Positions 30,451 through 42,069 of a stretch of DNA of 64,000 nucleotides are shown here, one piece after another. The number at the start of each line of letters is the position of its first letter. Position 1 is the first letter of the stretch. A model generated the notes under the pieces. That model had not been told where the DNA came from. It was given only the letters and a program-made list of their open reading frames with translations, and did not search any database. The DNA lies in NCBI GenBank assembly GCA_963978905.1, contig OZ022257.1, forward strand, positions 27,171,274-27,235,273. Direction: 5' to 3'. The position numbers and the translations under genes are program-made. Origin of the DNA: Trichostrongylus colubriformis (lineage: Eukaryota; Nematoda; Chromadorea; Rhabditida; Trichostrongylidae).

Positions 30451-31549
30451 GAATATCTATGGAGGACGCTTGATTTTCGAAAAAACATTAGTGTTGATCT
30501 GCACGGGTTCACTGATGATGTTAAATTTACAGGACTGTAAATATTTTTTGTTTTTAGGTTTTCTACTGCAATATTCACTTGTTTTCTATTTTCTTACCTG
30601 TTTTCTGCTTTCTACTTTTACTTTTCATAGTTTTGAAAACTTAAAGACAGTGTTTGGGGTAATCTGGGTGACAAGGAATCCCAAAAGGAGTCATATAGTG
30701 ATAAACTACGGGTCTGAAAGGCCTATGCATGGCGAAATCCCCCGCGGAAGGCGCCCCCTTGAGCTGTGGTGGAGGCGGCCTCGTTAGGGCAAGCCGCCTT
30801 TGTTCAGCCCGCCTCCAGGCGACGTGATTAGTGGTTGGTCACGGGAGGTTGGTCAAGGAGATCAGCAGGACTGCAAGTATCGCAGCGCGCTTTCTCACTT
30901 TTAGCTTGAAGCTCACCACATGAAAATAGTGGCTGTCGCATTCCGAACATCCCTTAATGTTTACGTCTTGGTAATGCCAATGGAAAACCTATGCGGATTA
31001 CCTGCCTCTTGACGGAAAGGTCGTCCGCGCCTAGAACCAGCCGTGGGAAGGGGTCCTATTTCTCGGGTTTTTGGCTATTTCCATCCGCCTTTTCTTCACT
31101 GTCATGTTACTGGTCATATCAGCTTTCATATTCACTACTTCTGTTACATTTCGTCTGAATATCCCCAAAAGCTGCCTTTAAATGGAAAATGCTTTTCATG
31201 TTACATTTCGTCTGAATATCCCCAAAAGCTGCCTTTAAATGGAAAATGCTTTTCAATAAGTATTATTAGTCCACTGATAGTTATCTGCAAATAATTGTGA
31301 AGAAAAGGCTTTATGCCCTCATAATCTCACTATTAGAAACTGTTGCCCTTTTCAAGAGGTGCGAAGAGCGTTCTCTGATAACTGGCAAAAAAGCCACCTG
31401 GATCGACGTTCAAACCTTCCAGTCGGTCAGGGGCTCTATATAAACCAGGTATGAAGGAATGGAATCTTTCATACTGTTTTCTATTTCTCTTTTTTTTTGA
31501 GAAAACTGAAAGCACACATTGAACATATATGCCTTTCGCATAAAACTAC
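30451..31549. other. Centre of the 2.6-kb inverted repeat
   Basis: Contains a GC-rich non-coding block (30720-31060, with GGAGGCGGCCTCGTTAGG) whose origin was not recognised, and a perfect 57-bp tandem duplication (31142-31255). The plus frame 30470-30787 starts with a hydrophobic stretch but has no known family. Confidence 0.45.
31142..31255 (+). repeat. Perfect 57-bp tandem duplication
   Basis: 31142-31198 and 31199-31255 are identical, each starting TGTTACATTTCGTCTG and ending GCTTTTCA. The lack of differences implies a recent event. Confidence 0.95.
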
Positions 31550-32375
31550 CATGTTATCCAATCCGTTTGGTTGATGCAGTGGCAATCACTGTGGAAGGCC
31601 GATCAATACCTGTCTGGGAGATCTCAGTGAGCTGACTAATTGCTATGGGATCGAGGAGTCAGACAGGTGAATTGTGATACACTCAACCGGTACACTGATT
31701 TTCTTTGAATGAGGTAAGACCGTCGAAGTTTAAGAAAATTTAATTTTTTTGAACAATAATCAGAAGGTGGCTACTATAGCATACTGGGTGAAGTGACACC
31801 AAATGAAATACCACCATCAGAAATTAATAAACTATTTTCAATTCAGTTTTGACTAGGACAGTATCCCTGCAAGTTGTTGAGTTTTGTAAGTTGACGGCAG
31901 GTTTGCCTCCTGGTTATAATTATAGCACACGTCGCTCGCAGATGAGTGCCCACTGGCACTTCGTGCATGTGAGTACATAAAAAGTTAGCTTTTCGGAAGT
32001 TTGAAGGTACCATTCTGTACAGCTCGGTGAGCTGATTCGATTAGTGTATATTTATAGTCCATCTCCCGAAAACTGACTGGGCGTGTCCTTCGAACTTGGG
32101 TGAATGACGAGGGTGAGAGTACGTGGTGAGAGTGAGAGTGTGTGGCGGGGTGAGAGAATTGAGAGTGTTTGATACACGTTTATACAAGTCCGTAGGACAC
32201 GCCTACTCAGTTTTTGGGAAATGGACTGTTTATGGAGATTGAGCCAAACCAATCGAGTTACAGCAAAAAACGGAAAAAACGCGGATCCGCGTTTTCCACG
32301 CTTTTTTTTTTGAAAACTTAAGGCGGGTATTGTAGGTCTCCACAAACATCTTTCTCTACGCAGGAGTCCACGTAA
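31550..32375 (-). repeat. Right arm of the 2.6-kb inverted repeat
   Basis: Partner of 29740-30450. Contains the perfect palindrome AAAACGCGGATCCGCGTTTT near 32275-32295. Interrupted by the palindromic MITE at 32056-32227, for which the left arm shows no insertion. Confidence 0.8.
32056..32227. mobile_element. Palindromic MITE, 172 bp
   Basis: Termini AGTCCATCTCCCGAAAACTG and, as reverse complement, AGTCCATTTCCCAAAAACTG; pairing continues inward through GGCGTGTCCT. The middle is a GAGAGTGTG-rich simple stretch. Absent from the other inverted-repeat arm near 29880. The exact target duplication is unclear. Confidence 0.65.
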
Positions 32376-33560
32376 TTCACATGTCGACGCCTTCTGGTGC
32401 TGGCTATAGTACGAAATATGTTCACCTGCTGAACATTTAGTGCCTAGGCCTTTCACGAACTTGATGATTTAGTCCCTTTGTCACTGCGATGCCACCACTT
32501 TTAGGGAGTCTAGATGTAGTAGCTGTCGATATCCATCAATACATTGATCAGGAACGAATTTTGTTGATTCACTTATTCAACATCGGTTGGTGGTTATAAT
32601 GTAGGAGTGGGGAATTGTTCAGAGTTTGATTGTTTTCCACGCGTATCATTCACTCGATCAATACGTAACTTTTTCCATCGGCCATAATCACGCGATCGCC
32701 TGAATCTGAAAAAGTATGGATCGGAATGCGTTGCACTCATTGATAAAATCTCTTATTAGCCTTCATGAGCTTTTATCAGTCCTGCTTCTGGTCACCCACC
32801 GATATGCCCTTACCACTCTACGTATCTCGGTAAGTGTCAACGTGCCGTCGTCAACCCAGTCACAGGTGTAACAGGTCACCCACTGCAGATCTCCTGTCCC
32901 ATCGCACATTGCATCTATGAGCGCCAACGCTCCACTATCAATTCAAGAAGTGCAACCCATTCAGTAGTAACCAGTTTCAGATACATGTATCTCGCGCGTC
33001 GCTTGGCACTTCCACGAGCGGGCTATGCATAGGGTAGTTGAACAGGAATCGCTCACCATATGATTTAGCGAATACTGTATATAACGTTGCTCAGTCAATA
33101 CATATGTGACTGGACCCGTCCAGTGTAGGTGCGGCAACTAGTTATGGAAATACAAATTTATCGACGATGATGGCCCATTACCCGAAACAGATTGAGCTAT
33201 GGCTTATTGAAAGACTTGCGATAGCCTCCATTCGTCGTCCTCCTTTGATTGACCCAGCAAACCGTACTAGCATACATGGGGCGGGCGCTTTCTTCTGCAC
33301 TGACACCTAGTGCGACGTCAGCACACCCGAAATGACGTGTGTACTAAGAGGGCGATTATATAGGTTGTGCTATTACTTCCTTAGATCGATACTGCCGATC
33401 GACTGCGAGTTTGGTAAGCAGCGTACTCTCTCAACACGATCATTAATTCGCTGACGAATAGACAGACAAAGATACTTACATATGTACATACTCGTATACT
33501 GACCGACATACGGACAAACACAAAAAGTTACTAGTCCTACTTTATATATAATCGGCTAAG
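32376..33560. repeat. Heavily diverged NR1-like sequence and simple tracts
   Basis: Fragments such as CTTATTAGCCTTCATGAG, GGTCACCCACCGATATGCCC and GTGTCAACGTGCC around 32740-32960 recall NR1 monomers. A GACAGACAAAGATAC/TACATATGTACATAC tract runs at about 33465-33530. No gene seen. Confidence 0.4.
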
Positions 33561-33574
33561 TGTGTCTTTTGGTG

Positions 33575-34975
33575 TGTGTGTGTCTGTTTGACCGGAAATT
33601 CATATCTTGCGTCGCAGCAAAGATGGGATCCTGAATTCTAGATATGATATAGGGGGTGGTAAGGGGACTCCAGCGGTGGTGGACCGAAAGTGATAGCAGC
33701 TGATAAGGGCTGATAACAAGCCTCGGAAGGCTAATGTCGCCAAACCCGTTCCCCCATTCGGATTGATCCTAGAGCACCGACACTCATAGGCGTTTTGAGG
33801 GGTGAGACGGGCACATCAATGGCAGGTGATCCAAACTGATAAGGCTTGATAAGGTTCGATAAGGGGTGTCAAAAGGCGAACGTGGTCAAACCCGTTTCCC
33901 CATTCGGGTTGATCCTAGAGCGCCGACACACATGGGGGTTTTGAGGGGTGGGACGAGCACATCAATGGTGAGTGGTCCAAATAGATAACGCATGATAAGA
34001 TTCGATAAGGGGCGTCAAAAGGCGAACGTGGTCAAACCCGTTTCCCCATTCGGATTGATCCTAGAGCGCCGACACACATGGGGGTTTTGAGGGGTGGGAC
34101 GAGCACATCAATGGTGAGTGGTCCAAATAGATAACGCATGATAAGATTCGATAAGGGGCGTCAAAAGGCGAACGTGGTCAAACCCGTTTCCCCATTCGGA
34201 TTGATCCTAGAGCGCCGACACACATGGGCGTTTCGAGGGGTGGGACGGGCACATCAATAGTGAGTGGTCCAAATTGATAACGCTTGATAAGATTCGATAA
34301 GGAGCGTCAAAAGACCGATGTCGTAGAATCTGTTCCGCTCTTCTGGCTGACTGTAAAATGTTCACACTCACAGGTGTTACAGGGTATGGGGACCTTAATG
34401 GTGTCTTTTCGAAGCTGATAACGGCTGGGCTGATAAGAGCCATTAGGAATTGGGAAAGGGATGAAGTTCGACACACCACTTACTACTACTATACGACTGC
34501 TATAGTAAATGCGTCTGATGCTCAGCACCATCGGGTAAACATATTCTGTTTATGTTCTGATATCTGCTGCCGATGTATTGACCGCTCATTGCTTAGCGTT
34601 ACAAATAATGGTGCTATCTTTTGATCTAACTGCGACCTACATGGATGATCAAGACACGATCTAGCATTGTGATAGCGAAGCAAGCGATTCATTCTCTCAT
34701 GCGGTGCCAGCAACAATACTGTGTATCGACCGCTAGACACGTGAAATTCGAAATAGTGGTACATGTTTACAAAAACGATAAGCATCGATAACTGCCATAT
34801 GGATCTACCATCAATATGTAAGAAATAGATGCTCAGCAAATGGACAAATTGCTACCAATTGATGCAGTGGAATCCAAAACTTTGGATTCCTAAACTATCC
34901 AAACTCCCAGTGGTGACCACTTCAGCCGAAGAGTTAAAGATTATTGGATAAACATATGTCCTTCCCCATCCATTT
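33575..34975 (-). repeat. NR1 repeat, inverted full copy with 146-bp array
   Basis: The tail (GTCTGTTTGACCGGAAATTC at 33580) comes first, then the array, with CGCCGACAC at 33921, 34067 and 34213, again exactly 146 bp apart. The middle monomers are almost identical. The head runs from about 34320 to 34975 and abuts the hairpin module at 34982. Confidence 0.85.
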
Positions 34976-34981
34976 ACTTTA

Positions 34982-35305
34982 ACCAGTTGGGCTGGCGCAC
35001 ACTAATGCGCGCATCAAACAGTCGAGCACGCAAAATGAGCTTGATCGATATCGATGTTGGGTATAATCATTCAAACATCAGGATCAACATATCAAGTTTG
35101 CTAAGAGGGACCTCCGCAGAAACAGGGAAAGGGAGACAAAATCCCGTGAATTCCATCTTTCCCCATTCTTCTTCTCCCTAGCGTTAGTCCCGCGCCGTTG
35201 CGGGGTCCGCTGAGCATCTTTCCCCATATCAATAGATATCGATGATGCTCATTTTGCGTGCTCCCCTATTTGATGAGCGCAGTAGTGTGCGCCAGCCCAA
35301 CTGGT
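34982..35305. repeat. ACCAGTTGG hairpin module, long variant
   Basis: A 324-bp unit with ends ACCAGTTGGGCTGGCGCACA and the reverse complement ending GCCAGCCCAACTGGT. ATGAGCTTGATCGATATCGA pairs with sequence near 35230. It lies next to the head of the inverted NR1 copy, in the same relative position as elsewhere. Confidence 0.75.
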
Positions 35306-35562
35306 TTATATGATAAAAGGCTTTCCCTCTGACGATTCATATGACTCTTATTGTCTTTTATTACATCGAATCACCTACAACTGATACTTGACCTTTCCAT
35401 CCTGCGCAACACCTATCTTAGTCAACACTTCATCATCAGTCCGAAAAGCATTTCGCAGGCACTTGTCTTCCAACGCTCCTTATCAGCCACCATCGGCTGA
35501 TATCAGAACGAGTCAACCTCCGGCAGTGTTTCCGTGCCACTCCCTGCACCACGTGTAAAATA

Positions 35563-36436
35563 TTAGGTTGATTCATAATAAATCGGACAAATTGACCAAT
35601 TTTAATCATTGTCGTACAACTTTTTTACGACAACAGGGATTCACTTGAAATATACTCCATCTTCATCGATGACCTTCTGCCACGGTATAGGCAGATCATG
35701 GATGCCCTTGCTCCAGAACGCCGGAAGCTGGAGCTCGAAGAAGTTGCCGAGTGCCGCCTTGACCTCGTCGCGAGTTTTGAAGACTTGGCCGTCCAGGTGG
35801 CGTTGGCTGTGGGGGAAAAGGTGGAAATCTGAAGGGGCCAGATCTGGGGAGTACGGTGGGTATAGAAGTACCTTGGTCGATCTTGCGAAGTGCGGTCTGT
35901 GGAAGTAGACACGTTGTCGTGCTGGAAGTAGACATGTGACCGCCGCCGTAGCGAACTTTGGACATTGGACATTTCAATTCTCGTAATTGACGAACGTAGA
36001 CGTCGGCGGATACTGTGGTACCTTCATCGAGCAGCTCCCAGTACTCTACGCCGTGTACGCTCCACCAAATGCGGTTTTCGTCTGCGATGGAATAGTCGCC
36101 TGACGCAAACTTCGAATGCTACAACTACAGTGTACTTCTGCCGGGGGCATGCTCCTTGTAAACTTCTATCAGACGTCTGCCGATATCCGCGGGTTCCTGG
36201 CCAGATAGCGATATAAATAGTATGACGTTGCGGATGTGGTCTCTGGACCGCTTGAAATCGTGCGGCATTGTGACGGAATGAATTTACTTTGGAGTGATTA
36301 TTTTGTGGTACTTTAAAGAGCTTTTCATACTCATTCCAACGGTACCTCGCGCGTCCATTTTCGTTGATTGGTTACTGAGTTATGATCTCTAGAAATCATC
36401 ACTACCATTTGTCCGATTTATTATGGATCAACCTAA
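35563..36436 (-). mobile_element. Internally deleted mariner, 874 bp (family also at 57877)
   Basis: Terminal repeats TTAGGTTGATTCATAATAAA with TA at 35561-35562 and 36437-36438. On the minus strand the broken transposase starts MPHDFKRSRDHIRN near 36270 and keeps FASGDYSI, a WWSVHGVEYWE block, FQHDNVST (second catalytic Asp) and YSPDLAPSD-like sequence (third). The stretch between FASGDYSI and DENR is missing. The copy at 57877-58774 has the same join. Non-autonomous. Confidence 0.85.
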
Positions 36437-36438
36437 TA

Positions 36439-36658
36439 CAAAATCTCATCATCGCAATGACGCGAGAAATACCGTTTGGTGAAGCACAAGTTAAACAAGC
36501 ACAGACATACCAACAGTCATACTTAGTTGATTATAGTCGTAGGGTTGTTAAATGTTCGGCACGTGCGCTAACTTCACTTTCCGCTCTCTTCGAGTGTTGC
36601 AACAGATAGAAGCAATGCATTATGTAGATTCTCAAATACTGATGCTCCTTAGAGACTT
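36439..36658. other. No gene recognised
   Basis: Unclassified spacer between the mariner and the MULE-like MITE. Confidence 0.4.
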
Positions 36659-36964
36659 GATAAGCAGGGGTGGGGGGAAATCCGCCAAAAAATCGCGTGG
36701 CCGCCCGCGGCGAGCGGCTCGGCTGGTGCGAGTACCAATGGCAGGGCATGGCAGCCTTCAAGCGAGACAGTGTGGCAAAGGTGGAGGAGGCAGGGTGGCG
36801 TGGCTGGAGGAGGCAATGTGGCATGGCTGGAGTGCAGAAGTGACGTAGCCACGCTCTGCCGGGCTCCCAAGAGCAAAATCGATTCGCAAGTCGTACTGAT
36901 GGCGCCGCGAGTGCGACGCCGCTGACGCGATTTTTTGGCGGATTTCCCCCCACCCGATAAGCGG
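36659..36964. mobile_element. MULE-like MITE, 288 bp, with 9-bp target duplication
   Basis: The element, 36668-36955, has perfect 31-bp terminal inverted repeats beginning GGGTGGGGGGAAATCCGCCA. The flanks GATAAGCAG (36659-36667) and GATAAGCGG (36956-36964) are a 9-bp duplication with one later change. Long GG-starting ends with a 9-bp duplication fit the Mutator-like group; hAT (8 bp) is the alternative. The interior is GC-rich with GGAGGCAGGGTGGCGTGGCT-like repeats and is not coding. Confidence 0.7.
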
Positions 36965-38489
36965 AGGTAACAACTACTTTGCAATAATCGATCACAGGCT
37001 CAGTGTGGGTAGATTTCGAGGAAATTCATATTGTTTTCTTCGATAGCTTAGTTAGTAGCCGCAAAGTGTATCAACTGCCAAGAAGTTTGAGCCCCCAGAA
37101 GTAGCGGGCATTCGTTCATAGGTACCACTATAGCTAATGCACTGAGCTATTCGGAACACGATTCAGGGCAAGCTACAACTCTTAAAACCTCTACGGGACC
37201 ATATAATACGATTCGAAGTTCATTAGCCCATAACGTACCGTGTGCAACACATGGTGTTGCACTAGTTTCAAGTAACGGTTTTTCTCTAGTTCTTCGAAAA
37301 GATATCATGTTCAAGTGCTACCACCACACATTTCCGAACATGGAGAATGACATATCATTACGGGACAGTACCTCCCCACTAAGTAGATAGGATTCCGACA
37401 ACACGCTTTCGATCAGCATATACAGCGAGCAATGACCAAATAACTCTATTGTTGTACATGTGCATATACTTCTTGTAATGGTTTCTTAACAGTCAGAACA
37501 ACAACAGTCTTCATTTCAAAAATAAGGTACTTGATGGTTAATTCCGGGTTACTTTGAGACCTACTTTTTGAGTGAACTCTGTTAAGAACCTGTGCAATTG
37601 TAATCTTCACAAATTCAACCTACGCTGCGTGCATTTTTTGTGATGATTCTGGAAACAGTTGAAGCTTCGATAACTTTAACTCCACTGCTGGCTGTAGGGC
37701 TAACTTTTCAGTGGATGTACATCCGTATGTTAAGATTTCGCATAACGACGAGCGGAGTTCGAGCAGTGCGTGAGAGATATCCCCCATAGTTTGACTTACC
37801 GAGAACGGCTTTCAACTTCCCATGGAACTTTGAATAGGGACCTCTACCGTTCGATAGAGCTTCGAACGTTGATTATAATTGTGAAAACTAAAATCGCTAC
37901 GGACTGTTTCGAAGCGAGTTACGAGGGGTCAAAGCTTGTCAGTGATATCTAATTGGCGAGTACTTTGCCATCAGCATGGCGGTTGCTGACCCAGTAAGGC
38001 CACCGTGGCTCACTGACAGTGCCCCGGATCTGCAGGATAAGGTTCCTGTATTTGTTCTCTGCTGACGAAAATTTTTTACATTTTGTGTCTCATTGTCTAC
38101 AGGTTTACCTGAATGAATAATACTGTTACATGGTGCGTTCGAAGGCTCATAACTCGCGGGCCAGTCGTTTTCGTGATTTCGTGATCAGAGAATCGAATCA
38201 CCACAGGGAGCAAATTTTTACCAGAAATTCACTGGCTATTGGGGGCAGCTCACTGAAGTCCTTGCCGAGGAAGTGCAGGTATTTGCCGCTTGTTAGAACG
38301 TTTAGTGCGATGTGCAAGTGTGACAGGGTTAAGGATTTTTTGAGGAAGGAAGTCAAAAACCACCACTTTATCCTTTGGCCAATCCCAATTTTCCGAAGTT
38401 GAGTCAAAAACTGGATTTGGTTGAAAATTAGCACAGAGGGGTAATTAGACCCCCTGTGCGCAAATTTCGTAATCTCTTTACGCGATGTA
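36965..38489. other. No gene recognised
   Basis: Longest stretch without a repeat I can name. The plus frame 38130-38402 (MVRSKAHNSRASRF) and an opposing minus frame 38198-38515 overlap; neither has a recognised domain, and the segment ends where NR1 begins at about 38490. It may be intergenic host sequence or an unknown repeat. Confidence 0.35.
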
Positions 38490-39055
38490 ACATCAAGCGA
38501 TGTAAAGGATTTCATCCCATTCGATTTCTAACGGTTCTTATCAGCCACCGTAAGCCGTGATCACTGAGACCAGTGTACCCAACAGTACCATTGAGGTCCC
38601 TGTAGCCTACAATACCTGCGAATAAGAACATTTCACTGTTAGCCGCAAAAGCGTACCGGTCTTGGTGTTATTTTCCTTGTCACGCTCCTAATCGAATCTT
38701 ATCAACCATTATCAATTTTTATCACCACCATTAATGTCCCTGGCCCACCCTGCTTATCTTATCTTATCACCCACTATTAATGCCCCCGTCCCACTCCTGT
38801 GAGTATGAACGCACCGGGACCAATGCAAGAAGCGGAACGGATTTGGCGACATTTGCCCACCGAGGCACGTTGTCAGCCCTTATCAGCTGCTATCACTTTC
38901 GGCCCGCCACCGCTAGGGTTCCCTTAACACCCGTATATCATCTATGAAATTCAGCGTCCCAGCCTTGCTGCGACGCGAGATATGAATTTCGTGACAAACA
39001 GACGGACACACACACGCACAAACATACTAAGCGAATTATATATAGTAGGATCTAT
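38490..39055 (+). repeat. NR1 repeat, short copy with tail
   Basis: Starts in the head (AGCGATGTAAAGGATTTCAT), has about two monomers and a complete tail with TTGCTGCGACGCGAGATATG, TTCGTGACAAACAGACGG, an ACACAC tract and ATATATAGTAGGAT. Confidence 0.8.
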
Positions 39056-39259
39056 TTTGTTCTCTTGCCGACACTCTGCCATACCGCGTGCTGACGTCGC
39101 ACTACGTGCCAGCACACTGGAATAGCATGCAGGTATGCTGGGTTGTCGCAGGAGCATGCCGTTCGAACTAGACCGATCACAGAAAGGGTAATTGAGTGAA
39201 TGAAAGCGATTGCATCTTTTATCAAGTCATGGTGGGCTCAAACTGCTACAGTAATGGGA

Positions 39260-40960
39260 GAAGAGGGTCGGGAATGAATAGTCGATTATCGTAAGAAGAT
39301 TTACTTTCCAATTTCTGTGTCTAAGCCTAGCCTCACACCCTGAAGAAGAGGCTGGGTCAAGCGTGGCGTCGAGGGAAACTTCCACCTCCCCCCCCCTCGA
39401 GAGGCCCCCATACAATCCTCTCCCCCTTCTTCAGGTTCGGCTATTTCTGTGGTTCTACCCAGCCAGTGCGAGTCAATGCATCAAGGAAATTAAGAAATTT
39501 AGAGCCTCTGATCAAAAAAACTGAGGCCAAACTCCTGTGAAAATCAGAGAATCTTTAGACCAATTTATTTGCCAATTTATTTGCCGCTTGATCTCCCTAA
39601 AGGTTGCGTAGTTCTCGATATGGGCATCCGATCGAGGAAAATTTCGAAAACTCCGAAGTACTTGACTTTAAGTGGTCACAACCACGCTCCATCTCCTTCA
39701 AACTCCACTGCATGAGTGCGGTCTTGTTGTCCTGGGTGTGCGAGGTTGTCGCTTTTGAATGACTACCTACCAAAACCATATCCCAGAAATGAAGGAAGTC
39801 ATTTCGGAAGAAGCCACTGGAGGACCAGTCGAGAAAAATTTTGAAAAATGTCGAAGTTTTTCATTGAAGATGGCCATGACTTTCTTCAAACTCAATCATA
39901 CGAGTGCGTTTTTGTTTCCGGGATTTGAGAGATTGCCGCTCTCAAATGACAACCCAAACCATTCAATACCGAAAAAATGAAAAAGGTATTTTGGGGGTAG
40001 CCAGCCGAAGAGGATTTTTTCTTCGAAGTTGAGCGGCTTACTCATAATCCCTTGGAAAAATGATCCATAGTGTCTGTTACGTCTCCAGGACGCATTTTCC
40101 GCTCTCAGAAAACCAAAGAGAAGATGGTTGGCCTCATTGCATCGTTGCGAGATGCGCCATGCACAAGGATTTCCTTTCCATTCTCAGTGAACACAAACGC
40201 TTTTTCGGTCCGCACAGTGGCTCGCTAGCACCAGAACACGTACTTGCAATCGTAGTGAGATATGAAAGGAATCTGTTCCGACCAATTTTTGTTTTCATCT
40301 CACAGTTTCTGAAATATTCATCTACGATGGTACCCGTGGATAAATATCGCTTAATCGGTAAATTTCGAAGTGTCTCCGTACGTGCTTTCGGTGCTGGCGG
40401 ACCAACGAGAGGGTTACTGGCATTGGCTGCTTCGTTGTGGATCTCGCCATTCATGGGGCTCCCATGATGATTGAATTGAATTAGTGCCGGGTTCGAGGCC
40501 ACCTAGTCAGTTTTATCACATCCTCCCTTTACACTTTGGACCATCAATCTTAAAAATTCCGTTGTTCACTGTTTACCCCAACGATTATACCTCCCAGCGC
40601 ACCGAATACGACCCCCTGTTAAGAATTTCTCGACGGAAGCTTGAGGCAGGGAGGAGGAGCGCCCATCTGCCGCCCCGTGCTCTTTCTTCCCAAAGGGAAG
40701 GCGGTTTGCTGAACACCTTTATGATTTCATTTTTAGAATGCGCTCTGCGCACGCTTTACTTATTGTACAAGGCGCCAATGGTCATTACTGTACAGGCAAT
40801 GAGCGCCGGTGGGAGATTTCGTGGTGGTATGTGGTAATGTTTGGAGCACACTCAGGGTCAAGCGTCCAAATGAGGAAAACTTTCAGAAAGTACGACCCCC
40901 TCCCAAAAAGGCGACCCCAATACGACCCCCCTTTACGTCTGTTATTGTTCAAGTATTCAA
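39260..40960 (+). repeat. NR2 dispersed repeat, long copy
   Basis: Carries all NR2 landmarks in order: TTCTGTGGTTCTACCCAGCC (39447), GTTGCGTAGTTCTCGATATG, GGCCATGACTTTCTTCAAAC, GAGATGCGCCATGCACAAGG (40148), GGTACCCGTGGATAAATATC, then GGGTTCGAGGCC (40490) and a C-rich stretch with TACGACCCCC. A pol III B-box-like GGTTCGAGGCC is present, so a link to tRNA-derived repeats is possible but unproven. Confidence 0.6.
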
Positions 40961-41278
40961 TGAAATTTTCTGCTCTACAACACCAGATTATTTGTCTTTT
41001 GAACCCGGGTGTGAGACTGTGACATGAAGTCCCAGGAGGCACCTACTTCCTCGCTTATAACTGTTATTTGATAAGCAGTTTTACTTGACCACTTCAACCA
41101 TAAACAATAAATTAAACACTGATGTGCTATTCCTCTCACATGATTGGACATGGAGCGAGGTATGTGCATTTCTGAAATCGTTGGTAGGTAATGAGGAAAC
41201 GTAGAATGAACAGATTTTTGCCCCTGGTATTCCATTTCTAGGCCCTAAAAATATGGATTAATTAAAGGGTTCACCAGT

Positions 41279-41485
41279 CAATTAAAGTGGGGAGGAGGAG
41301 GGGGGACAGCAACATAACTTTTCACCAGCGTTTGAGCTCCTTCCCTCTCTAGGCTTAGGCTAAAATTCATATCCCCTCCTCTTACATGAAAAAGCACCTC
41401 ATCCTCATCCGCCCTAGCCTAAGCATAGGGAAGGAAAAGTACCGACGTCGGTGAAGATTTTGCGCCCTTTCCCACACTTTAATTT
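41279..41485. mobile_element. Foldback MITE-like repeat, about 207 bp
   Basis: Left AATTAAAGTGGGG and right, as reverse complement, AATTAAAGTGTGGG. Inner parts also pair: TTCACCAGCG with CGACGTCGGTGAA, CTTCCCT with AGGGAAG, and TAGGCTTAGGCTA with TAGCCTAAGCATA. Non-coding. Confidence 0.55.
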
Positions 41486-42069
41486 ATCCTGATTTATAAA
41501 AAATAACAAGGTCCAGCACAAAAGAAAAAGCTCCATAGAATGGGTACATGTTATTCACATTTGACGATGCAAAAAAAAACTTCATGAAGAAAGAGAATAA
41601 AAGAAAAGGTGAACTACGACCGAATACATGTGAGAATAAATTGGCCTAATATGTGAAAAGCTGTACAAAACTTAAACGAAAGGAGATTTTGCATTGGTTA
41701 TCCAGGTATGAATTAGCACCCCTTTTGAGGAGACGGAACAAGGCACAGAGCGATAACTCGAACACTCTCATTCGCAGGTGACCAATATCCAGTCGTCGCC
41801 GCAGAACAGATAACGTTTCTTTAGGGGTTAACAACGTGGGACGTCGGACGTGTGAACGTCCGAGTAGAACGTATCATCATCTTTCTCATCGTCAGCTTTC
41901 ACATCGTCGGCTTTTAATCTCGTTTCAGGCGACGTGCGACGCGGCGATCACAATGGAGCGCGGTGTCTTCCCCATACTAAATTTCAACATTTCAAAAATA
42001 CTCCGAACTTTACCTAGAGCTCGTCTTTTAAACAGCTGTAAACTGTTTTCCTAAAGATTCCCTTAGACC
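41486..42069. other. No gene recognised
   Basis: AT-rich sequence followed by NR2-like ends near 41930 (GCGACGTGCGACGCGGCGAT). No coding feature supported. Confidence 0.4.

Noticed and set aside
35609..35908. 99-codon plus-strand frame
   Set aside because: It is the antisense of the mariner transposase C-terminus; the same frame recurs at 57923 for the same reason.
36552..36995. Overlapping frames rich in Gly, Ala and Pro
   Set aside because: Produced by the GC-rich MULE-like MITE on both strands.
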